NCBI GenBank assembly: GCA_902362595.1
Contig: CABIXF010000011.1
Location: forward strand, 37,950-101,949
Direction: 5' to 3'
Length of the DNA stretch: 64,000 nt
Source of the DNA: Bacteroidaceae bacterium
Lineage (GTDB): Bacteria; Bacteroidota; Bacteroidia; Bacteroidales; Bacteroidaceae
Positions 1-8,386 of the stretch are shown piece after piece; positions within the stretch are counted from its first letter, which is position 1; each line of letters begins with the position of its first letter. The notes below the pieces were generated by a model, which saw only the letters and a program-made list of their open reading frames with translations, was not told where the DNA came from and did no database searches. The position numbers and the translations under genes were made by a program.

Positions 1-249
1 GCGGCCCGGCACGTTCCCGTATTCGGTACCTTCCTCGACGGAGGAAACATCTATTCACAAGAGCTGTCAGACCACGGAGTGATTGTCATGGGAAACGAAG
101 GGAACGGAGTAAGCCAGGAAGTAGAAGCCCTCGTATCCCACAAGCTGCTTATCCCCAACTATCCGCAAGGACAGGAAACCAGCGAATCGCTGAACGTGGC
201 CGTAGCTACAGCCATTGTCTGTGCCGAATTCCGCCGCCGCATGTCATAG
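1..249 (+). CDS. SpoU/TrmH-family RNA 2'-O-methyltransferase, C-terminal part
   Basis: The frame is open from base 1 to the TAG at 247-249 and encodes the last 82 residues of a SPOUT methyltransferase that uses S-adenosylmethionine to methylate a ribose 2'-OH in rRNA or tRNA. The family motifs are visible in order: GTFLDGGNIY, then VIVMGNEGNGVS (motif 2) and IPNYPQGQETSESLNVAVA (motif 3), which build the SAM-binding trefoil knot. The N-terminal substrate-binding part lies before the window. It converges with the minus-strand gene at 244-579 and overlaps its end by six bases. The exact target nucleotide cannot be told from this fragment. Confidence 0.9.
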   Translation, partial: AARHVPVFGTFLDGGNIYSQELSDHGVIVMGNEGNGVSQEVEALVSHKLLIPNYPQGQETSESLNVAVATAIVCAEFRRRMS

Positions 250-579
250 GCTGACCAACCGGCTTCCGGCGGTAAATGCCATCGACAGCACATCGAACGC
301 AACAACCTGAAAGGCCTTGAGAGGCTCACCGGCTTCCACCCCCTCAGATATACGAGAGCAAAAAGCCTGAAAGGACTCTCCTGTCCGGATTTCAGGCTGT
401 GACGGAGCAAGAATCACCAAGCCTCCCAGCCAGACGGTGTGCCGCATTTCCGCCTCCAGCGGCTCTACCGACACACAGCATCCACTTCCTTCGTCTACCC
501 CGATGCGCTGCATGCGAAACAAACGGTTCTGTCCCGCATGCCAAAGGAAATGAGAAGCATAATATTTCATTTTCTCCAC
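244..579 (-). CDS. Small unknown protein, end of the ileS-lspA operon
   Basis: A 111-residue protein that I do not recognise. It starts two bases after the stop of the DUF4296 gene in the same direction, so it is probably the last gene of that operon. The N-terminus (MEKMKYYASHFLW) followed by HTVWLGGLVILAP looks like the opening of a two-strand metabolic fold, perhaps a remnant or relative of the amidohydrolase outer domain, but no catalytic motif follows. An alternative start is the second ATG at 570. Its 3' end overlaps the convergent methyltransferase gene by six bases. Confidence 0.6.
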   Translation of the reverse strand: MEKMKYYASHFLWHAGQNRLFRMQRIGVDEGSGCCVSVEPLEAEMRHTVWLGGLVILAPSQPEIRTGESFQAFCSRISEGVEAGEPLKAFQVVAFDVLSMAFTAGSRLVSL

Positions 580-581
580 AA

Positions 582-1454
582 TTAACGTCTCATGATTCTC
601 GCGCGCTGAATGCGTGGCAAGGAGTCCCTTCGAAGAGAGTCTCTATGCAAAGAATCCACGGGAACCACGACTGAATCAAGCACATTCACCGCGGGTGTCT
701 CGTACATCCGGTAACGCATCAGCTGAATGCCGCTGAGCAAGACAGAACTCTTTTCCGCTCCGGAATAATACATAAAGCCGCTCACGTTCTTGAAATTGAA
801 AGCCGAATCCGGACGAAGGAACAGACGTTGCATGCCTGAACCACTCACCACACGAGTAATTCCCTGCACACTGTCATTGTCAAACGTCACATTCAATCCC
901 ATCACGACTTTCCCACGCATTTTTCCTGCAGGCATAAACGAAAGATGTGCCTCCAAAACCAGGTTATCCTTCGGATGGAAGGAAGTATCGGCTTTCAAAT
1001 CAAATACGGCCTTGTTGGTCAACGGTGCAGAAGTCAGCCAGTAAATGGTACGGTCCTGCCACAAATCCACTGTATCTCCCGACAGCGACACCGACATTTC
1101 CCCGCTATGACGGGCTACCTGCTTCTTCAAACGGTCTGACGTATCGTTCATCCGCTTCTGCAAGTTCTGGTAAATGTTCGACATCTCGTCGCTGTGGCGC
1201 GAGTACCACGCCATCGAAGAATCAAATTCCGCCTCCGTGACGTGGTGTTTCTTGAACACATAGGCAAGGTAGGCCTCCTTCTTATAGTTTTCAGAATACG
1301 GCAAATCGGCACTCAGCGTCGTGGCCAGGTGATAATCATAAAGTAGATTCTCCATGGCCTGAGGCTGAATAATCTCCTTAGGCACTTTCTTGCCGCATCC
1401 GAACAGGCCGCACAGCATCATGGCCGAAATCCCTATAACCGCTATCCGTTTCAT
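582..1454 (-). CDS. DUF4296 lipoprotein
   Basis: A 290-residue predicted lipoprotein. Residues 1-20 form a signal sequence ending in the lipobox LFGC (Cys 20), so it should be anchored in the cell envelope. The next 100 residues match the DUF4296 pattern (short helices around MENLLYDYHLA and MAWYSRHSDEMSNIYQNL); the rest is a beta-rich region of unknown role. The C-terminal 25 residues are rich in repeated DSLxRDSL units and arginine. It overlaps the stop of lspA by four bases, so translation is coupled. Having the lipoprotein signal peptidase directly upstream of a lipoprotein is a conserved Bacteroidota arrangement. The molecular function is unknown. Confidence 0.85.
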   Translation of the reverse strand: MKRIAVIGISAMMLCGLFGCGKKVPKEIIQPQAMENLLYDYHLATTLSADLPYSENYKKEAYLAYVFKKHHVTEAEFDSSMAWYSRHSDEMSNIYQNLQKRMNDTSDRLKKQVARHSGEMSVSLSGDTVDLWQDRTIYWLTSAPLTNKAVFDLKADTSFHPKDNLVLEAHLSFMPAGKMRGKVVMGLNVTFDNDSVQGITRVVSGSGMQRLFLRPDSAFNFKNVSGFMYYSGAEKSSVLLSGIQLMRYRMYETPAVNVLDSVVVPVDSLHRDSLRRDSLPRIQRARIMRR

Positions 1455-2107
1455 TTCTTGGCTTCTTTGGAAGTAGTGGACTCTGTACGGGCACCCGTAT
1501 TCAGGTAGCGCGAATAAAAAATGAGCAATGCAATGATGCCGCAGCTGATGGCCGCATCGGCAAAATTGAATATCGGACTGAAGAAGATAAAATGGTCACC
1601 TCCCACAAAAGGCATCCAGTCGGGCCAGTAGGTGTCGATAATCGGGAAATAGAACATGTCCACCACCTTTCCGTGCAGCCAGCTGGAATAGCCTTCACCC
1701 AGCGGCACCCACGAAGCAATCTGCGAATGTGTGCTCTCACTGAAAATCTCGCCATAGAACACACAGTCGATGATGTTGCCCACCGCTCCGGCCAGAATCA
1801 GGGAAAGACACACCAGGTAACCGTTCTTCACTTTGTCCGTGGTCCGTTTCACCAGCTTGGTAATGTACACCGTAATCAACACGGCCGCCACAATGCGGAA
1901 CAGCGTCAGAAACAGTTTGGCGAAAATCTCAAGCCCGAAAGCCATACCGTTGTTTTCGGTGAAATAAATATAAAACCAGTCGGTCACATGAATGTTCTCA
2001 TGCAGAAACATGTTTGTCTTTACCGAAATCTTGATAAGCTGGTCAATAATCAGCACCCCTGCCACCACAAGAGCGGCCAGACGACCCTGAGTGAGAAATT
2101 TCTTCAT
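1451..2107 (-). CDS. lspA: Lipoprotein signal peptidase (signal peptidase II)
   Basis: Aspartyl protease of the inner membrane that cleaves the signal peptide from prolipoproteins before the lipidated cysteine. The 218-residue product has four hydrophobic segments and both catalytic aspartates in their usual settings: GNIIDCVFYG (about residue 110) and FNFADAAISCG (about residue 185). The ATG at 2107 is preferred over an upstream in-frame ATG at 2167 because the protein then begins at the first membrane segment. It lies between the TraR-like gene and the DUF4296 lipoprotein gene in one operon. It is longer than the Escherichia coli enzyme because of an insertion between the two catalytic motifs, as is usual in Bacteroides. 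Confidence 0.95.
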   Translation of the reverse strand: MKKFLTQGRLAALVVAGVLIIDQLIKISVKTNMFLHENIHVTDWFYIYFTENNGMAFGLEIFAKLFLTLFRIVAAVLITVYITKLVKRTTDKVKNGYLVCLSLILAGAVGNIIDCVFYGEIFSESTHSQIASWVPLGEGYSSWLHGKVVDMFYFPIIDTYWPDWMPFVGGDHFIFFSPIFNFADAAISCGIIALLIFYSRYLNTGARTESTTSKEAKK

Positions 2108-2227
2108 CTTCTTTAAATTACAAATCAATTCAAAAAAATTGAGAACTGAAAATTGAAAACAGGCCACTCTGAAAAGCAGTGTTTTTCAACCTTCAATTCC
2201 CAACTTCGAGTTAAAAACTAATGTTCG

Positions 2228-2608
2228 TTACTTCTTTCCATGCTGCTTGGCTTCAATGCTCAATGTGGCATGAGGAACCGCACGAAGACGCTCAGCGGGA
2301 ATCAACTTTCCTGTTTCACGACAGATTCCGTAGGTTTTGTTTTCAATACGTACCAGTGCCGCACGCAGGTTTTGAATGAACTTCAGCTGACGAGCTGCCA
2401 GACGAGTGGTTTCTTCCTTCGACAATGTGTTGGCTCCTTCTTCCAAGACCTTGTATGTAGGAGATGTATCGTCTGTATCGTTCCCATCCGTGTTCATTAT
2501 ACTACTTTTCAGTTTCTCATAGTCGCGTTCCGCGAGCTGAAGTTTTTCCATGATAATGGCGCGGAATTCTTCAAGTTCAGCGTCAGAATACCTCGTTTTT
2601 TCAGCCAT
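2228..2608 (-). CDS. TraR/DksA-family protein without zinc-finger cysteines
   Basis: A 126-residue protein with the DksA/TraR layout: an N-terminal coiled-coil hairpin (residues 5-90, with the acidic tip TDGNDTDD) and a C-terminal segment reading YGICRETGKLIPAERLRAVP. Family members act in the secondary channel of RNA polymerase with ppGpp. The C4 zinc finger is reduced to a single cysteine, so the fold must be held without zinc, as in known cysteine-poor DksA variants. It lies 65 bases downstream of ileS and 120 bases upstream of lspA in the same direction. A role in transcription control is inferred from family membership only. Confidence 0.88.
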   Translation of the reverse strand: MAEKTRYSDAELEEFRAIIMEKLQLAERDYEKLKSSIMNTDGNDTDDTSPTYKVLEEGANTLSKEETTRLAARQLKFIQNLRAALVRIENKTYGICRETGKLIPAERLRAVPHATLSIEAKQHGKK

Positions 2609-2673
2609 AGTGCTTAAAGTTTTAAGTTAATAATAGTATCCACCCGGCACAGAACCGGGTGGATGAGTTCATA

Positions 2674-5600
2674 TTACAATTTCGTTACATTTACATACAA
2701 CGAAAAGTCATCAAAACTAATTTCCGTGCCGTTTTCCACCTCATCGGCCAGAACCAATGAGTTAGCCAGCACTTGGTTGCAAATATAAGTATTATATTCA
2801 TTTATCGCGTCATCGGTATTCGGATTTTTTGACAGCACGATGGCAATCTTGTCGGTAATCTCGAAACCGCTGCTCTTACGGATGTTCTGAATACGGTTCA
2901 CCAGTTCACGGGCGATACCTTCACGCTTCAGTTCGTCGGTCACGGTCACTTCCAGCGCTACGGTCAGTTTGCCTTCATTGGCTACCAGCCAGCCCGGGAT
3001 GTCCTCGCTGAAGATTTCCACATCCGATGCTTCCACTACGGCCTCCCCGCCTTCCAGCTGGAAGGTGTAGCTTCCGTTCTTCTCCAGTTCGGCGATGGCT
3101 TCCTGCGACATGCCTGCCACGGCAGCAGCTACGGCCTTCATCTGTTTTCCGAATTTCGGGCCCAGCTTCTTGAAGTCGCATTTCACTTTCTTCACCAGCA
3201 CACCTGCCCCACCGTCCACGAACTTGATTTCCTTCACGTTCACCTCGTTCATGATCAGGTCTTTCACTGCCTCGATATGCTGTTTCTGTGCTTCGTCTAC
3301 CACCGGAATCATGATACACTGCAGCGGCTGACGCACCTTGATGTTCACCTTACGGCGCAAAGCCAGTACCATAGAAGTAACATCCTGTGCCATCTGCATA
3401 CGGGCTTCCAGTTCCGCATTGATCAGGCTTTCGTCGGCTACCGGGAACTTGGCAAGGTGTACAGAAACCACCTGGTCGCGTCCGGTCACGCCAATCAAGT
3501 CCATATACAGACGGTCGGCATAGAACGGAGCAATCGGTGCCATCAGTTTGGCTACGGTCTCCAAGCAAGTGTAGAGTGTCTGATAAGCAGACAGCTTATC
3601 GGTCGACATGGCACTGCCCCAGAAACGTTTACGGTTCAGACGCACGTACCAGTTACTCAAGTTATCGTTTACAAAGTCGGTAATCAGACGTCCGGCCTTG
3701 GTCGGTTCGTAATCCGTAAAGCAAGCATCCACGTTCTTGATCAGCGTGTTCAGCAACGACAGAATCCAGCGGTCGATTTCCGGACGTTCGTTCATCGGCA
3801 CGTCCTTCTCCGCGTAGGTAAAGCCATCCACGTTGGCATACAAGGCAAAGAATGAATACGTGTTGTACAAGGTACCGAAGAACTTGCGGCGTACTTCGTC
3901 CACTCCTTCCGTATCAAACTTCAGATTGTCCCACGGAGAAGAGTTCGTAATCATGTACCAGCGCAACGGGTCGGAACCGAACTTCTCGATGGCACCGAAC
4001 GGGTCGACGGCATTGCCCAGACGCTTCGACATCTTGTTGCCGTTCTTGTCGAGCACCAGACCATTGGAGATGACGTTCTTGTAAGCCACACTGTCGAACA
4101 CCATCGTAGCGATGGCATGCAGCGTGAAGAACCATCCACGTGTCTGGTCTACCCCTTCCGCAATGAAGTCAGCCGGATAGTAGCTGCGAGAGTCTATCAG
4201 TTCCTTGTTTTCAAACGGATAGTGCAACTGTGCATACGGCATGGAACCTGAATCGAACCATACGTCAATCAAATCCGACTCACGCTTCATCGGCTTGCCC
4301 GAAGCAGATACCAGGATGATGTCGTCTACATACGGACGGTGCAAGTCAATCTTGTCGTAGTTCTCCTTATTATATACGCCCGGCTGGAATCCCAGTTTCT
4401 TGTACGGATTTTCCGTCATGAAACCGGCAGCCACCGATTTTTCAATTTCGTTATACAGTTCTTCTACTGAACCGATGCAGATTTCCTCGCCTTCCTCGCT
4501 TCTCCAGATAGGCAGCGGTGTACCCCAGTAGCGCGAACGGCTCAAGTTCCAGTCGTTCAGGTTTTCCAACCATTTTCCGAAACGGCCTGAACCCGTAGAT
4601 TCCGGTTTCCAGTTGATGGTCTTGTTCAGTTCCATCATACGTTCCTTGCAAGCCGTAGAACGGATGAACCAGCTGTCCAGCGGATAATACAACACCGGTT
4701 TGTCGGTACGCCAGCAGTGCGGATAGTTGTGCACATGCTTTTCGGTCTTGAACGCCAGTCCCTGCTGTTTCAGCATCATGCAGATATACACGTCGAGTGA
4801 TTCGGCTGCCTGAGCAGCTTTCTCGTCGTATTTGCCGTCGACGGTAAACTGCGGGTCGTATGCGTTCTTCACCCAGCGGCCTTGGTATTCCTTGTATTTC
4901 TCTACATCCACACATTCCTTCACGAACGCCTCATCCAGTTCCTCCATCAGATAGAACTTACCGGTCAGGTCGACCATCGGACGAGTTTCACCCTTTTTGT
5001 TGATCATGAACAAAGAAGGGATGCCCGCCGCACGTGCCACGTTGGCATCGTCGGCACCGAATGTCGGCGCGATGTGTACGATACCCGTACCGTCTTCCGT
5101 AGTCACATAGTCACCCGGAATCACGCGGAACGCTTTGTCGGCAGCCTCTTTCCATGTACCGTCTTCGGCAGCTTCCACCGGTTTCACCCACGGGATAAGC
5201 TGTTCGTATTCCATACCCACGAGGTCGGTACCCTTGTACTCACCAACCACCTTGAACGGAACCAGTTTGTCGCCCGGCTTGTAGTCTTCCAGTGCCAAAC
5301 CTTCCGCCTTCTTGTTGAAGTGCGCATACAGCAACGGTTTGGCCAGTACCACCGTCATTTTCTCGCCATTGTATGAATTGTATGTCTGTACGGCCACGTA
5401 GTCAATCTTCGGGCCCACGCAGAGAGCCGTATTTGAAGGCAAAGTCCACGGAGTAGTCGTCCATGCGATGAAGTACGGTGTACCCCACTCCGCCATTTCC
5501 GGTTTCGGGTTCTTCATCTTGAACTGAGCCACCACGGTCAGGTCTTTCACGTCGCGGTAGCATCCCGGCTGGTTCAGCTCGTGCGAGCTCAATCCCGTAC

Positions 5601-6162
5601 CAGCAGCCGGAGAATACGGCTGGATGGTGTAACCCTTGTAGAGCAAGCCTTTCTTGTAAAGCTGTTGCAACAGCCACCACAAGGTTTCAATGTAGCGGTT
5701 GTCGTAAGTGATGTACGGGTTGTCCAGGTCTACCCAGTAACCCATCTTATGTGTAAGGTCGGTCCATTCTTTCGTGAACTTCATGACATCCGTGCGGCAG
5801 TGCTTGTTGTAGTCTGCCACCGAAATCGTTTTACCGATATCCTCCTTGGTGATGCCCAGTGCCTTTTCCACTCCCAGTTCCACCGGCAGTCCGTGTGTGT
5901 CCCATCCGGCTTTACGCTTTACCTGGAAGCCCTTCATGGTCTTGAAACGGCAGAATGTATCCTTAATCGTACGCGCCATTACGTGGTGAATGCCCGGCAT
6001 ACCGTTGGCTGAAGGGGGACCTTCGTAAAACACGAAAGAAGGACATCCCTCACGTTCCGTCATACTTTTGGAAAACACATCGTTCTCATCCCATGTTTTC
6101 AGCACCTCCTTGTTGATTTCCGACAAGTTGAGCTGCGAATATTCAGTAAACTTCTTACTCAT
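2674..6162 (-). CDS. ileS: Isoleucyl-tRNA synthetase
   Basis: Charges tRNA-Ile with isoleucine. The 1162-residue length and the signatures identify a class Ia synthetase of the longer, eukaryote-like IleRS type. The HIGH-equivalent lies in PPSANGMPGIHHVMART (about residues 50-66), the editing domain occupies roughly residues 190-400, and the KMSKS loop appears as NKMSKRLGN (about residue 705). Anticodon-binding and C-terminal domains follow. The type with this architecture is known to include mupirocin-insensitive enzymes; that property is not tested here. The gene heads the operon with traR-like, lspA and DUF4296. A TAAATTTG promoter box lies about 65 bases upstream of the ATG. Confidence 0.97.
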   Translation of the reverse strand: MSKKFTEYSQLNLSEINKEVLKTWDENDVFSKSMTEREGCPSFVFYEGPPSANGMPGIHHVMARTIKDTFCRFKTMKGFQVKRKAGWDTHGLPVELGVEKALGITKEDIGKTISVADYNKHCRTDVMKFTKEWTDLTHKMGYWVDLDNPYITYDNRYIETLWWLLQQLYKKGLLYKGYTIQPYSPAAGTGLSSHELNQPGCYRDVKDLTVVAQFKMKNPKPEMAEWGTPYFIAWTTTPWTLPSNTALCVGPKIDYVAVQTYNSYNGEKMTVVLAKPLLYAHFNKKAEGLALEDYKPGDKLVPFKVVGEYKGTDLVGMEYEQLIPWVKPVEAAEDGTWKEAADKAFRVIPGDYVTTEDGTGIVHIAPTFGADDANVARAAGIPSLFMINKKGETRPMVDLTGKFYLMEELDEAFVKECVDVEKYKEYQGRWVKNAYDPQFTVDGKYDEKAAQAAESLDVYICMMLKQQGLAFKTEKHVHNYPHCWRTDKPVLYYPLDSWFIRSTACKERMMELNKTINWKPESTGSGRFGKWLENLNDWNLSRSRYWGTPLPIWRSEEGEEICIGSVEELYNEIEKSVAAGFMTENPYKKLGFQPGVYNKENYDKIDLHRPYVDDIILVSASGKPMKRESDLIDVWFDSGSMPYAQLHYPFENKELIDSRSYYPADFIAEGVDQTRGWFFTLHAIATMVFDSVAYKNVISNGLVLDKNGNKMSKRLGNAVDPFGAIEKFGSDPLRWYMITNSSPWDNLKFDTEGVDEVRRKFFGTLYNTYSFFALYANVDGFTYAEKDVPMNERPEIDRWILSLLNTLIKNVDACFTDYEPTKAGRLITDFVNDNLSNWYVRLNRKRFWGSAMSTDKLSAYQTLYTCLETVAKLMAPIAPFYADRLYMDLIGVTGRDQVVSVHLAKFPVADESLINAELEARMQMAQDVTSMVLALRRKVNIKVRQPLQCIMIPVVDEAQKQHIEAVKDLIMNEVNVKEIKFVDGGAGVLVKKVKCDFKKLGPKFGKQMKAVAAAVAGMSQEAIAELEKNGSYTFQLEGGEAVVEASDVEIFSEDIPGWLVANEGKLTVALEVTVTDELKREGIARELVNRIQNIRKSSGFEITDKIAIVLSKNPNTDDAINEYNTYICNQVLANSLVLADEVENGTEISFDDFSLYVNVTKL

Positions 6163-6227
6163 AATTATTATGTGATTTTTTATCTATTATCTAGTTTATC
6201 AGGAAGAACCCTCCCAAATTTAGGCTG

Positions 6228-6235
6228 CAAATTTA
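6228..6235 (-). promoter_or_regulatory. Putative -7 promoter box of ileS
   Basis: On the minus strand the sequence reads TAAATTTG, matching the Bacteroidota -7 consensus TAnnTTTG. It lies about 65 bases upstream of the ileS ATG. I see no good TTTG -33 box at the expected distance, so confidence is modest. Confidence 0.4.
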
Positions 6236-6298
6236 TAAGAAAAAAAAGTTATATAAAAGAAATCGGCAGAAAAACGATGAAGGGACTGACGAAGAGAA

Positions 6299-6421
6299 CT
6301 ACTTTCTCTTCGCCAACTCGGAGGATATCATTTCGGCTTGCTTGATAACCGTCTCTGTAGCGAGCATTTGCATATCCGGCAGATAACCATAACGGCGTAA
6401 CAGGCGTTTGAAAATCATCAT
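6299..6421 (-). CDS. 40-residue ORF coupled to the DUF262-ATPase cassette
   Basis: A short ORF beginning MMIFKRLLRRYG and ending SSELAKRK. Its ATG overlaps the TGA of the preceding gene (ATGA, 6418-6421), the same translational-coupling arrangement that joins the first two genes of this cassette, which is the main reason to believe it is translated. The product is basic at both ends with a short amphipathic middle; no signal peptide or known motif is seen. A hairpin of 9-base arms (6290-6298 with 6304-6312) overlaps the stop and may end the transcript. It could be a small regulatory or antitoxin-like partner, or the decayed remainder of a longer gene. Confidence 0.5.
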   Translation of the reverse strand: MMIFKRLLRRYGYLPDMQMLATETVIKQAEMISSELAKRK

Positions 6422-7251
6422 ATCAGTTTATTAAGCATCAATTTAATATCTTCCGGCACTCTTTTTTCATCCATCGCATCCAAATGAAATCCATGATACG
6501 TGTTCTCACTTTCACACTTGAACTCAATATACTGATTATGTACCTGATCGAAAAAGTAAAGCACTCTCAAATCTGCTCCAATAGCTTTCAGAAGCATATT
6601 CTCCGCTTCTTCTCTACTACACATCAATATAGACACTTTCTCACCTTTATTGGCCGGATGTGCCCCTTTCCCGTTCTCTCCATGCTTTGGATTCAGATTG
6701 AATATCCGTTGGGGCTTACGGTTGGTTTCATACCATTTTAAAACAGATTTAAAGTCAGCTTTCCTGACCTCCAGTTCCCAATCTGCCTGATTACGCTTTA
6801 CCTGAATTACTTTAACGGCATCCGAAAAAGCATCCTGATTTACCAAAAGAAATACACTTCCATCTGTAGCCACCGCCTTCCGCTCTGCCATTTCGCACAA
6901 TGTATCATCCTTTATTGGCAAGCCATGACACATATAGCTTTCCGTATCCTTCTGTACTTTCTGCATCCGCCAGTTCTCTCCCCATCGGCTCATCACCATA
7001 CGCATACGGGTCTTGATACTGGGATAGCACTCTTCTATCGTCTCTACAGGATACAGGAATGACGATACATTGTCCGCATCATAGTAGCCTTCGTAGTTTT
7101 CGTTTGCTATAAACCTACATATTTCGTTTATGTTTTCTATCACCTTCAAGATTTCATTTTCAGTCATGACACCTTTGGTCCTAATATACTCCGGTTGTCC
7201 TTCCACTTCCTCATATCTCGGCAGCAATAAAAATAACTCGCTATGCTCCAT
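6418..7251 (-). CDS. Unknown protein, third gene of DUF262-ATPase cassette
   Basis: A 277-residue soluble protein I cannot assign to a family. It begins one base after the stop of the ATPase gene, so the two are certainly co-transcribed. Visible features are an N-terminal hydrophobic strand (ELFLLLPRYEE), a central SRWGENWRM segment, and a conspicuous basic glycine-rich stretch at about residues 185-205 (RIFNLNPKHGENGKGAHPAN, then KGEKVSIL) that looks like a conserved active or ligand-binding loop. In two- and three-gene ATPase defence cassettes the last gene is often the effector or sensor; that is inference. No signal peptide or membrane span is seen. Confidence 0.75.
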   Translation of the reverse strand: MEHSELFLLLPRYEEVEGQPEYIRTKGVMTENEILKVIENINEICRFIANENYEGYYDADNVSSFLYPVETIEECYPSIKTRMRMVMSRWGENWRMQKVQKDTESYMCHGLPIKDDTLCEMAERKAVATDGSVFLLVNQDAFSDAVKVIQVKRNQADWELEVRKADFKSVLKWYETNRKPQRIFNLNPKHGENGKGAHPANKGEKVSILMCSREEAENMLLKAIGADLRVLYFFDQVHNQYIEFKCESENTYHGFHLDAMDEKRVPEDIKLMLNKLI

Positions 7252-7252
7252 A

Positions 7253-8386
7253 TCAAAATCCGGTTAACGTTTGCAGGTCAATATCTATCTGGTCAAAGAA
7301 TCCCTTTGGAGGACGGATAATACGCCCAGTCTCCGAAATCTGCAACCGGTGCGACAAAGCCGTATGTCCGTGTTCTTCTCGCTCAAAATAGTATATGGAA
7401 AGCCTATCTGGAGTAATCCACTTCTTGTTTACAGCTACCAGACTGCCGTTTATGATGTGGTCGCTATGTGATTCTATGATGATTTGCACGCCGTGAGCCA
7501 CTGCTTTCGATATCAATTCCATCAACACGGCCTGTCCTTTGGGATGCAAGTGTGCCTCCGGGTTCTCAATCAGTATAATGGCATCCTTATCCGCACTTAA
7601 CACGGCTATCAATATGGGTAATACATACGTAATTCCAAACCCCGTGTTCAGGGCTGTAATATCCTCCGTAATGGTATTCCCCTCACGATTGAATTTATAT
7701 TTCAATTTGAAATCTTCTCCAGCCGGCTCAATATTAATCTTGATATTGGGTGAAACCAGACGCAACCAACGTTCCACTTGCACAGCAAGCCGATAATCGG
7801 GCGTAATATCTTCTTTGTCTATGATAGCCAGTTCTTCTATGGGAATATTGAGGTTCTTATACTGCTCCAGAAAATGCACTGCATATTCGCACTGCCCCAT
7901 GCTTTTGGATATCTGTTTCTTGGTTACCACCAAAGAAGTATCACGGTTATAACTCTTTTGAGGTCCGAACCGGAAAGCACTCAGGTATTGGAATTTCTCA
8001 TTGAACAATGAATATTTTGACAATACGGCTTTTGAAGTTTCATTATCCTCTGCTCCAGGCAACATCGTGTCCATGATGTTGTCGGGATACTCAAACGAAA
8101 AATTCAAATCAGCTTGCTCCGCAAATTTCATGTCAATATTTAAGGTATGTTCTCTTGAAGCCTGACAAGCCAGTTCTCCCGATATCCCGGCATCGCACAA
8201 ATCGCCTTTCAGATTCAAACCAGCATCCAAGTCGTTCATCATAAAAGACTGACGCAACAGAATCAACGACTGTATAACTGTTGACTTTCCCATGCCATTC
8301 ATTCCTGTAAGGATTGTCAGTCCGTTCAAATCCAGATCCGTATGGTCATGAAGCTTTAAATTATTTATGCTCAAATGGGTTATCAT
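7253..8386 (-). CDS. AAA ATPase (AAA_15/DUF3696 type)
   Basis: A 377-residue ATPase of the SMC/OLD-like ABC fold. Walker A is TILTGMNGMGKSTVI (residues about 24-38), the signature and Walker B region reads IILIENPEAHLHPKGQ (about residue 280), and an IIESHSDHI segment follows as the sensor/H-loop. The C-terminus (PPKGFFDQIDIDLQTL) is typical of DUF3696 ATPases. Its ATG overlaps the stop of the upstream DUF262 gene by four bases and the third gene follows after one base. ATPases of this group are common in phage-defence cassettes paired with a nuclease; none of the usual TOPRIM nuclease domain is present here, so any nuclease would have to be a neighbour. Confidence 0.88.
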   Translation of the reverse strand: MITHLSINNLKLHDHTDLDLNGLTILTGMNGMGKSTVIQSLILLRQSFMMNDLDAGLNLKGDLCDAGISGELACQASREHTLNIDMKFAEQADLNFSFEYPDNIMDTMLPGAEDNETSKAVLSKYSLFNEKFQYLSAFRFGPQKSYNRDTSLVVTKKQISKSMGQCEYAVHFLEQYKNLNIPIEELAIIDKEDITPDYRLAVQVERWLRLVSPNIKINIEPAGEDFKLKYKFNREGNTITEDITALNTGFGITYVLPILIAVLSADKDAIILIENPEAHLHPKGQAVLMELISKAVAHGVQIIIESHSDHIINGSLVAVNKKWITPDRLSIYYFEREEHGHTALSHRLQISETGRIIRPPKGFFDQIDIDLQTLTGF

